The position numbers and the translations under genes were made by a program. Below the pieces are notes generated by a model. The model was given only the letters and a program-made list of their open reading frames with translations. It was not told the origin of the DNA and did not search any database. A stretch of 14,437 nucleotides of DNA from Tannerella sp. (GTDB lineage Bacteria; Bacteroidota; Bacteroidia; Bacteroidales; Tannerellaceae): contig JAITMT010000058.1 in the NCBI GenBank assembly GCA_031277235.1, forward strand, positions 1-14,437, written 5' to 3'. This document shows, piece by piece, positions 8,716 to 14,437 of the stretch. Within the stretch, counting starts at the first letter, position 1. Each line of letters opens with the position of its first letter.

Positions 8716-8742
8716 AGCAGTCCCCGAAACGGGGATACTGCT
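8716..8742. other. Hairpin between the two giant paralogs
   Basis: AGCAGT + CCCCG / CGGGG + ACTGCT form an 11-bp stem with a 3-nt loop and a 2-nt bulge, in the 115-bp gap between the 1360-aa and 1829-aa genes. Flanking TTTCC (8706-8710) and GGAAA (8748-8752) could extend it. On the minus strand it is followed by purine-rich sequence, not a T tract, so it is a poor intrinsic terminator. No TAnnTTTG box was found between the genes. It may be a processing or mRNA-stability element, or a partial attenuator. Confidence 0.5.
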
Positions 8743-8772
8743 CTATCGGAAAAGAATGTATTGAAATATTAT

Positions 8773-11700
8773 TTATTTAACAATCGCCTTAACAGTTTTT
8801 TCACCTTCAACCTGTACAACCACTACGCCCTTGGGAGCCTTCACGGTTGCATTGTCACTTGTCAATACAGTCCTGACGACTGTCTGACCCAAAAGATTCG
8901 TTACTGTTACGTTCCTGCCGCTTGCATTCAGAATCGTTACGGATTCGCTGCCGGCAATCACCTGCACGCCGCCGACAACCGCGTTGGATACGGGGTCATA
9001 GCCGTAAGCAACATGTTCCTTCGCCGGTTCGATATTGAAGATTTCTCCCTGCTGGATATCATCTTCATAGGAAGTGCGGCTCAATACGGCGATACCGTTG
9101 TGAAGCATCACCCAACCTCCCTGTAGCGGGGCAATCTTCGGATTGCCGTAAGGATTGCGTTGTGCTGTTTCCGATTCAATCCGGAAACTTTTTTCACGGG
9201 TATCAATACCGCCTTCCGTACCGCCTTCACCCGTAGCAGGATTGACATTCTTCCATCTCGGTTCGTCAAAGCGCAACGAGAAGGTTACGTCATTGTGATT
9301 GTTATCCCAAGTACTAAACTGGTAGAAATCGGCATATTCATTGCTATTCAAAGGTAATCTCGGCTTCAATGTAGTCGCCTTGACATAGTCATTCAACTTT
9401 TCAATATCATACCAGACGCTGTCTCCGTCTCTCACATACCAGTCGTTTCCTTTCAATTTAGCCTCAAGTTGGCTCAATATGTACAGGCGGTCGTATTTGT
9501 AATCGTGAATAGCCGGCACAAATACCAGGCGATCGTAAGAAACGTTGGCGCCGCCGGTACGCGATACATAATCATCGTCTCTGACGATAGTCGAGTAAGC
9601 GCCGTTGCTTCCGGGGAAGCGGGCAGAGTCGGTTGCATTGATCAGATAACGTCCGTAGGTATAATTAGGATACAATGTATCAACTACTGTAGTACAGCAG
9701 TCCAGAGCACGGTCTCTATATTTTACATATCCGGTATCTATACCGACAGCAATCATGTATTGCGGTTTGATGGGACCTGTGCCACGGTTGATAAACGCCG
9801 TGTCAATAAACAGGTTGTAATCGAATTTATGGAAGCCGTCAAGAGCCACTGAAGTTTCCGGATTTTGCGCTTCATTCGATACGCCGAAGAAGTTGATCTT
9901 CTTCTGATTGTATGTAACGGAAGCAATACCGCTTTCATACATATATTCTTTCGTATAGTTCTGTCTCATGATTCTCATCACCTTCGGAGCATCCAAGCCC
10001 TTATCGGTAGATACGCCGTTAATTACATCCATCTTCTTTTCGTAGTCGAAAGCATCCTCGTTGATGTCATTTTTCCAACTGTTCAATCTTCTGTACAGGT
10101 CATATTGCATATTTTCCAGTGCAAAAGTGGATACGCGAGCGGAAGATACGGTTCTTCCCTGCGCCTTGATGAACGCGTTGGCGTCGTCCACGCTGAAAAC
10201 TACAAGACCGTAAGTATTGGCTGCCTTGTCGTCCGGAGCCAGGGTATCGGATACTTCCAGACCAAAATCTTTCAATAGGGGAATTTGGGCAGACTCGATG
10301 CGGTCCATGATGGCATAATATACTCTGCGGGATGTGTCCAGACTGCTTCTTTCTTCATCTCCGGGTCTCGAAGGTCTTACCAGGAAATAGGTCTCGCGGA
10401 GATATACGTTCGCAAAGTCAAACGGATTCATTTTCGCATCTCCGTTAACAGCATCAGCCAAACCGTATTTCAACGCATTTCTCAGATCCGAAGGATCTCC
10501 AAGTACATGAGCGCCTTTCAATACGACGTATTGTTCGGTCAACTGATCTCTATAGGTATAGAAATCGGCAATCTTCATCTGGTAGTAGAAGCGTTTCAGT
10601 TGTGCAACATCCTGTACAACTGTTCTTTGTGTTCCATTAGTATTGGTTCCGGGAACTCCCGCATTATAACGTCTGGGAGCACTCAATGTGGGATAACCGA
10701 ACGGTTCTTCCAGATAGCCTCCATTCCGCAGGCTTTCTGCCAGTTGGAGCCGGAAGCCGGCATCTTTTCTGCGATCCACAACCAAAATGGAATCATCATA
10801 ACTGCCTTCCTGATTGATATAGAAATCTTCCGAAATGTAACTGAAATAGTTGAATGCAAAAGCATTGTGGTCCATACCCAGCCTGTATTTGCCATTGTCC
10901 ATCCAATTGTCGGACTTCATGAAGTTCACACTACCCGGACTATTATCTACTCTGAACCATTTGTAACCCAAATGTTCATTCGACGTATATTGCGTCGGTA
11001 CCGCTCTGAAGCCGCTTTGAGACTCTTTGACCTTACAGCCGGCTGGAACATCCTGTGTCAGGTACTGTCCTGCAACTCTTCCATAGATGATCGGTTGAAG
11101 TTCACCCGTAATGATTCCTCCCGCGAAAGGTCCATAAGTAAATAAACCCGATTGATTCTGGAATATGGAGCGTGGAGTTGAACCGGCTTGGACCAAAACA
11201 TTGGTCATGCTAACCAGTCTCGGACCGCTATTACCTTGCACAAACAAATTACCAAATTCGCGGTTGGTAATATTTATTTTGTTTGTCGTTGAACGGCTAT
11301 TACTATTAGCCTTTTCGATAACCCACTGATAGGACGGAATCCTGTCCGGACATTCGCCTTCTGCCAATTCTATCCATTGCGGAGCCAGCGAACCGTTGTA
11401 AATTCTTACACCCAAAATTCTGCCTCTGTCATCCCAAATCGTATAAACGCCGGGTTCTATCTTCATGCCGGCAATGATTTCCGTACAGTTGATCTCTAAA
11501 GATATTTTCGAATTTGCAGGAGCCTTTCCGATAGTCATCAAACTTTGTCCTCCCGTCTTGCCGTACAAGTCTTGACGGCGTATAATCAAGGTATTCAGGA
11601 TTTTTTCATTGTATAATCCGTAATACAGGGGCGCTGAGGAACCATCGGATAAATAATTGAAATTATCCCGATGAGGTCCATCCACAAAAACATCGCTATT

Positions 11701-12855
11701 GGAATGCCATACCTCATAAGCATTGATCACCAAACTGTCGTCCGACGGGAAATATACAAAACGGTACTCATCATTATAATTATTCGCGTTGGTTGGAAGC
11801 CCCGTATCAAAAAATCTAGGATTTTTTACGCCATCCAGATTATAATATAACAGAGATTCATCACTAGTATTCATCCTGTTATAAATTATGTTGTTATTAA
11901 AATTACCATTCACCGCAACATTCAAATATCCGGTCTTACCGGTGTCTCCCGGCCTTGCCTTTAAAGGTTTGCCAAATGGATTCTCAACTTCTGTGGAATT
12001 GGGCGCCGGATCAAACTTCAAAGTTTGCGGATCCCCCGACATATCATTGCCGAACATCGTATTAAATGCTTCCGCGTCCAACACGTAAGGTGCTACCTGC
12101 ATAATTGTGAATTTCAACATGCCGGCTACGTTTCCGGCTATAAAATCGCTTATAGGAACACTTACCACCCTAATACCACGTGAAGCAAAGTCATACACAA
12201 GCACAAGATAATTTCCGCTAGTACCGGTCCGGTAAAGCGGCTCTGAATGTTCCAGTTGCCCGTCGTCATAGGAAGGAGAAAACAGCCAACCCTTTTCACC
12301 TGGGGTAACATAAGCCTCTCCTACGGTCATATCCAGTTCCGTGGCAAATATCTTATTGGTAAAATGGAAAGTAGGCCATTGTCCCAAATCGGCCTCATCT
12401 TTAATATCAATACACCACATCGTAGATTGCAAGTCAGTTAAAGTGGCATCCGGCGTCCCGCGCAAATCATTAATACTGACCGGAATGATCCTTCCGTCCT
12501 CCGTAACAGCCAAAACAAGGGTGTCTCCATTGTCATAATTTTTGTTCGGTCCACCTTTCCAAAGCCCCAATGGACCTGCATTAGGATCTCCACAGATATC
12601 ATTCCAGTTACCCCAGGTTGCATCATACGGGACACTAACCCAATGGTATGCAGCCGGGCCAGGGCTGGCGCAAGGGTTCGGCCAATAAACCGAGTCGATC
12701 CTAATATGGTACATACCCATATTAGCGTTCTCCTTAAGCGTTCTCACTGTATCACCGATAGCACGAGTGCCCCCGATGATCGCAGCGTCTGCGCTGAATG
12801 CCGTTGATAACAGCAAAAACGCAGTTGCTAACAAAGTAAAAATCTTTTTGTTCAT
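8773..12855 (-). CDS. Giant secreted paralog with C-terminal sorting-type domain (1360 aa)
   Basis: Function unknown. The signal peptide MNKKIFTLL...ADA is cut near residue 24. The start follows an A-rich leader (AAAAAAAGATT), normal for Bacteroidota. The protein is collinear with the downstream 1829-aa paralog: MWC and FHFTN in the N-terminal part, IPSYQW at 506, AQLKR at 751, RVSTF at 907, RGTGxIKPQYM at 1024, a DCC motif shortly after, IESET at 1226, and a 64-residue C-terminal domain (1297-1360; TILNASG, NLLGQTV, VKAIVK). That domain resembles a T9SS type A sorting signal and what I remember as DUF6383. From IPSYQW to the end the two proteins differ by only about 60 residues. Presumably exported by Sec and then to the surface. 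First gene of a likely two-gene unit. It has no long G:C run, unlike the other two family members. No catalytic motif recognised. Confidence 0.87.
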   Translation of the reverse strand: MNKKIFTLLATAFLLLSTAFSADAAIIGGTRAIGDTVRTLKENANMGMYHIRIDSVYWPNPCASPGPAAYHWVSVPYDATWGNWNDICGDPNAGPLGLWKGGPNKNYDNGDTLVLAVTEDGRIIPVSINDLRGTPDATLTDLQSTMWCIDIKDEADLGQWPTFHFTNKIFATELDMTVGEAYVTPGEKGWLFSPSYDDGQLEHSEPLYRTGTSGNYLVLVYDFASRGIRVVSVPISDFIAGNVAGMLKFTIMQVAPYVLDAEAFNTMFGNDMSGDPQTLKFDPAPNSTEVENPFGKPLKARPGDTGKTGYLNVAVNGNFNNNIIYNRMNTSDESLLYYNLDGVKNPRFFDTGLPTNANNYNDEYRFVYFPSDDSLVINAYEVWHSNSDVFVDGPHRDNFNYLSDGSSAPLYYGLYNEKILNTLIIRRQDLYGKTGGQSLMTIGKAPANSKISLEINCTEIIAGMKIEPGVYTIWDDRGRILGVRIYNGSLAPQWIELAEGECPDRIPSYQWVIEKANSNSRSTTNKINITNREFGNLFVQGNSGPRLVSMTNVLVQAGSTPRSIFQNQSGLFTYGPFAGGIITGELQPIIYGRVAGQYLTQDVPAGCKVKESQSGFRAVPTQYTSNEHLGYKWFRVDNSPGSVNFMKSDNWMDNGKYRLGMDHNAFAFNYFSYISEDFYINQEGSYDDSILVVDRRKDAGFRLQLAESLRNGGYLEEPFGYPTLSAPRRYNAGVPGTNTNGTQRTVVQDVAQLKRFYYQMKIADFYTYRDQLTEQYVVLKGAHVLGDPSDLRNALKYGLADAVNGDAKMNPFDFANVYLRETYFLVRPSRPGDEERSSLDTSRRVYYAIMDRIESAQIPLLKDFGLEVSDTLAPDDKAANTYGLVVFSVDDANAFIKAQGRTVSSARVSTFALENMQYDLYRRLNSWKNDINEDAFDYEKKMDVINGVSTDKGLDAPKVMRIMRQNYTKEYMYESGIASVTYNQKKINFFGVSNEAQNPETSVALDGFHKFDYNLFIDTAFINRGTGPIKPQYMIAVGIDTGYVKYRDRALDCCTTVVDTLYPNYTYGRYLINATDSARFPGSNGAYSTIVRDDDYVSRTGGANVSYDRLVFVPAIHDYKYDRLYILSQLEAKLKGNDWYVRDGDSVWYDIEKLNDYVKATTLKPRLPLNSNEYADFYQFSTWDNNHNDVTFSLRFDEPRWKNVNPATGEGGTEGGIDTREKSFRIESETAQRNPYGNPKIAPLQGGWVMLHNGIAVLSRTSYEDDIQQGEIFNIEPAKEHVAYGYDPVSNAVVGGVQVIAGSESVTILNASGRNVTVTNLLGQTVVRTVLTSDNATVKAPKGVVVVQVEGEKTVKAIVK

Positions 12856-12939
12856 AATCTTTTTTTAATTTAAATTAATAATAATTTTATCTATATAATT
12901 GTTTTTTCATTCTTGTCTCTTTCCGCATACTACAGTTCA

Positions 12940-13119
12940 TTACAAACCATGATACATCGGTACAAAATTACGTACAATTTTCCAATCGCGCATCAGAAAA
13001 TTATCTTTTTTTTCAACATTCCCGGCTTTCTTATCCAAAACCCCGCTTTTCTGTACAAAACCGCGACTTTGGATTACATCTTCTGTTCTTTCGTTCATAT
13101 CCGTCCTTTTCTCCTCCAT
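12940..13119 (-). CDS. Weak candidate small protein (59 aa)
   Basis: An ATG-started frame encodes MEEKRTDMNERTEDVIQSRG... ending in VPMYHGL, highly charged and without a signal peptide or recognised motif. A stop lies 11 codons upstream, so it is not the tail of a longer gene. It is somewhat richer in GC than its surroundings and ends 84 nt before the 1360-aa gene. Against it: no ribosome-binding or promoter signal precedes it, the opposite strand is also open here, and the best promoter candidate for the giant gene falls inside it. I do not recognise a family. Confidence 0.2.
   Translation of the reverse strand: MEEKRTDMNERTEDVIQSRGFVQKSGVLDKKAGNVEKKDNFLMRDWKIVRNFVPMYHGL
12963..12970 (-). 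promoter_or_regulatory. Candidate -7 box for the giant paralog pair
   Basis: On the minus strand TAATTTTG fits TAnnTTTG. It lies about 107 nt before the start codon at 12855. No good TTG occurs at the usual 19-21 nt distance; the nearest upstream TTG is only 12 nt away, so this is weaker than the other promoters in the window. Confidence 0.35.
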
Positions 13120-13304
13120 TTTTGATATAGAGACGCCTTTCCGGCATCGCTACAGTATTTTTCACTCTTCTTCACTTTTTTTATTTTTTTCTATATATAT
13201 TATTATTGTACACGCGCACATTTAAGAATATTCCAAATCTTTTTTCTCTTCACTTTTCTATTGACTGCGGACTACCGCCTAAAAACTGCCGACCAATAAA
13301 AGAG

Positions 13305-13377
13305 AGCCGAAAGCCGGACTCGAACCGGCGACCTATTCATTACGAATGAATTGCTCTACCAACTGAGCCATTTCGGC
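13305..13377 (-). tRNA. tRNA-Thr (anticodon CGT)
   Basis: Read on the minus strand, the 73 nt fold into a complete cloverleaf. The acceptor pairs GCCGAAA with TTTCGGC, with discriminator U. The D arm is GCTC/GAGC. The anticodon stem ATTCA/TGAAT encloses TTCGTAA with anticodon CGT (codon ACG, threonine). The variable loop has five nt. The T arm pairs GCCGG with CCGGC around TTCGAGT. CCA is not encoded, so it must be added after transcription. It stands alone, with its own promoter signal about 80 nt upstream. Confidence 0.97.
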
Positions 13378-13455
13378 GACATTTTATTTGGTTATCTTTC
13401 CGATTATCAACATGTTATCAATCCTTAATCTCTAAAAATATTCTCTCTGGCTTTG

Positions 13456-13486
13456 CAAAGATACGGATTATTCTATATCTTCCAAA
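13456..13486 (-). promoter_or_regulatory. Promoter of the tRNA-Thr gene
   Basis: On the minus strand TATCTTTG (13456-13463) fits the -7 consensus, and TTTG (13483-13486) lies 19 nt upstream as the -33 box. The -33 box is inside the last codons of the upstream small gene, so promoter and 3' coding end overlap. The leader to the tRNA would be roughly 70 nt. Confidence 0.65.
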
Positions 13487-13947
13487 AGTTTTTTATAAAA
13501 ATTTTGCAATTCCTGCTCTAAATTTTTCATCAGCCGTCCTTCGGGTATGTATTCGCTGTCTCCGAGCATGAAAATTTTTTCTATTTCCATAAAATTTTCG
13601 TCCGTGAGCGACACCGTGAAAGGGTACGCAATCAAGGGGTTATCGAAGAAATTTTTGCGTTTCAGTTCGATGAGGGCGACGCGGATGGAGTTCGTCTGCT
13701 GTTTGCACTGGCTCAAATCCTTCACCGGACGGTTCGCCCAGTCGAAAATGACATTTTTGGCGAGCAGCGTTTCCCGGTCGTCATATACCTGCACCTCGCC
13801 GGTGTTCAGGTCGAACTGAATCTTGAAGCCGCTGACGGATCTGCCTTCCAGCGAGTTAACGGCATTCGTGAAAAGCGCTTCCAGCACGTTTTGCGTCCTT
13901 GGACGCTGCTGGTTGTTGTTGCTGTTGTTGTGATAGTTATTTGCCAT
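13468..13947 (-). CDS. Small cytoplasmic protein of unknown function (159 aa)
   Basis: I do not recognise the family. The protein begins MANNYHNNSNNNQQ, a low-complexity Asn/Gln stretch (residues 2-14). A mixed alpha/beta body follows, with beta-rich segments (SVSGFKIQFDLNTGEVQVYDD) and an acidic, probably helical C-terminus (NLEQELQNFYKKLLEDIE). There is no signal peptide or membrane segment. The start at 13947 is firm: a strong promoter lies at 13971-14002, just upstream. The same frame stays open to an ATG at 14082, but that extension runs through the promoter and a dispersed repeat, so it is not coding. The gene is alone in its transcription unit; its last codons overlap the tRNA-Thr promoter. 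An unknown conserved Bacteroidales protein is my guess. Confidence 0.75.
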   Translation of the reverse strand: MANNYHNNSNNNQQRPRTQNVLEALFTNAVNSLEGRSVSGFKIQFDLNTGEVQVYDDRETLLAKNVIFDWANRPVKDLSQCKQQTNSIRVALIELKRKNFFDNPLIAYPFTVSLTDENFMEIEKIFMLGDSEYIPEGRLMKNLEQELQNFYKKLLEDIE

Positions 13948-13970
13948 AAGTGATTTTTCAAAAAGCAGGG

Positions 13971-14002
13971 CAAAAGTACGGAAAATTATTGTGATTTCCA
14001 AA
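13971..14002 (-). promoter_or_regulatory. Promoter of the 159-aa gene
   Basis: On the minus strand TACTTTTG (13971-13978) fits TAnnTTTG exactly, and TTTG (13999-14002) lies 20 nt upstream. The -7 box ends 23 nt before the ATG at 13947. This is the best promoter in the window and decides the start of the gene. Confidence 0.75.
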
Positions 14003-14032
14003 AAAACGGAAATTTTTAACCTCTGCCTTTCA

Positions 14033-14112
14033 ACCTCTCCCCTGCCCCTCTCCACAGGAGAGGGGAGAAGTACCCAGCCCACCCTATTGGGGAACGGGGG
14101 TTATCAAGTTTT
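14033..14112. repeat. 80-bp GC-rich palindromic repeat, copy 1
   Basis: About 75 of 80 positions match copy 2 at 14319-14398, in the same orientation; the first 38 nt are identical. It contains a 9-bp stem CCCCTCTCC / GGAGAGGGG with loop ACA (14045-14065) and ends in GGGGGTTATCAAG. It resembles the short GC-rich intergenic palindromes dispersed in many bacterial genomes. No transposase is present, so movement would need help in trans. Confidence 0.85.
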
Positions 14113-14318
14113 TATTTTAAGAGCGGATTAAAACCTGATTTTACAGACCTAAAAAACCTCAGTAGCAAGAAAATAGGACATATATTTTAACCTCATTCAA
14201 TTGATGGCGGCAAAAAACCAATAAAAATGAGGTAATGAGGTGGTGGTGAGGATAATCCATCGGCTACTGAGGTCGTCCTGTTTATTAAATTGGGTGAAAA
14301 TGAGGTTTGAAATACAGG
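14113..14318. other. Gene-free spacer with nested inverted repeats
   Basis: No convincing ORF. An 11-bp perfect inverted repeat, ACCTCAGTAGC (14156-14166) and GCTACTGAGGT (14263-14273), encloses 96 nt. Inside it ACCTCATT (14190-14197) can pair with AATGAGGT at 14226-14233 or 14234-14241. TGAGG occurs five times between 14228 and 14305, and CCTCA twice. The nested symmetry could be a structured RNA, a protein-binding array or part of a composite repeat element; the sequence does not decide. Confidence 0.5.
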
Positions 14319-14398
14319 ACCTCTCCCCTGCCCCTCTCCACAGGAGAGGGGAGAAGCAGCCACCCTACCCTATTTGGGAACGGGGGTTATCAAGTTTT
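14319..14398. repeat. 80-bp GC-rich palindromic repeat, copy 2
   Basis: Direct copy of 14033-14112, differing at about five positions, all in the second half. It keeps the 9-bp stem with ACA loop. It abuts the hairpin element at the right edge with no gap, so the two repeats may travel together or mark a common insertion site. Confidence 0.85.
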
Positions 14399-14427
14399 AA
14401 TCCCGAAGGGATTGCATATTTATAGAA
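14399..14427. repeat. Hairpin element at right edge
   Basis: AATCCC-GAA-GGGATT forms a 6-bp hairpin, followed by GCATATTTATAGAA. The layout (hairpin, GCAT, spacer, TAGA) matches the element at the left edge, which lies in the opposite orientation. It may be a REP-like intergenic element; the window ends too soon to define its limit. Confidence 0.45.
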
Positions 14428-14437
14428 TGGATGTTCG

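Larger units (their letters stand above)
12856..13304. other. AT-rich intergenic gap upstream of the giant paralogs
   Basis: 449 bp between the start of the 1360-aa gene and the tRNA. Nearest the gene is an A/T-rich leader of about 100 nt with no clear hairpin. A candidate promoter box and a weak 59-codon ORF are listed separately. The stretch 13120-13304 is AT-rich with homopolymer and TA runs; no strong terminator for the tRNA was found there, only a 4-bp GCGG/CCGC stem. Confidence 0.5.

Noticed and set aside
10285..11145. Long open frame on the plus strand (286 codons)
   Set aside because: It lies wholly opposite the 1360-aa gene, has no promoter or leader signal, and its product has no domain or signal peptide. 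The same holds for the plus-strand frames at 432-1037, 1851-2420 and 5061-5771.
13008..13070. Roughly 20-nt direct repeats (AAAG-GC-rich-TTTTG) in the gap
   Set aside because: Only two to three degenerate copies with unequal spacing; too weak to call a repeat array.
13948..14082. N-terminal extension of the 159-aa protein to an ATG at 14082
   Set aside because: The added 45 codons cross a strong promoter and the palindromic repeat; the start at 13947 is placed properly after the promoter.
14033..14398. CRISPR array
   Set aside because: Only two copies of an 80-bp unit with a 206-bp spacer; far from CRISPR geometry, and no cas gene is present.
1..14437. Insertion sequence or prophage
   Set aside because: No transposase, integrase or phage gene was found; only short non-coding repeats.

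Overview
The window looks like chromosomal DNA from the phylum Bacteroidota, probably order Bacteroidales. Three things point there. Matches to the Bacteroidota promoter (TTG/TTTG, 19-20 nt, TAnnTTTG) sit just upstream of several genes. Start codons follow A-rich leaders rather than strong Shine-Dalgarno sites. The three large proteins have signal peptides and share a short beta-rich C-terminal domain of the type used as a type IX secretion (T9SS) sorting signal, or the related C-terminal domain I remember as DUF6383. Every gene supported here, including the tRNA, is on the minus strand.

Layout in transcription order (right to left). 13948-14437 is gene-free and repeat-rich: two direct copies of an 80-bp GC-rich palindromic element flank a 206-bp stretch of nested inverted repeats, and a hairpin element lies at the window edge. 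Next comes a small cytoplasmic protein of unknown function (13468-13947) with a clear promoter. A tRNA-Thr(CGT) (13305-13377) follows; its likely promoter lies across the 3' end of that gene. A 449-bp AT-rich gap holds only a weak 59-codon ORF and a candidate promoter. Then come two very large paralogous secreted proteins in tandem (8773-12855, 1360 aa; 3168-8657, 1829 aa), separated by 115 bp with a hairpin and no recognisable second promoter, so they are probably one transcription unit. It ends in two consecutive intrinsic terminators. A third, more diverged member (276-3029, 917 aa) follows with its own promoter and a terminator fused to a heptamer tandem repeat. The left edge carries further palindromes.

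How the genes fit together: the three large proteins appear to be exported through Sec and then displayed or released by a T9SS-like route. Their order of sequence landmarks is the same, so they look like products of duplication and divergence. No enzymatic motif was found; they read as beta-rich, Asp/Thr/Tyr-rich surface proteins of unknown role.

The most interesting observation is that two of the three contain an uninterrupted run of eight G:C pairs inside the coding sequence. In both, loss of a single base puts a stop codon in frame almost at once. This is the configuration expected of on/off phase variation, although it could also be chance or an assembly artefact.
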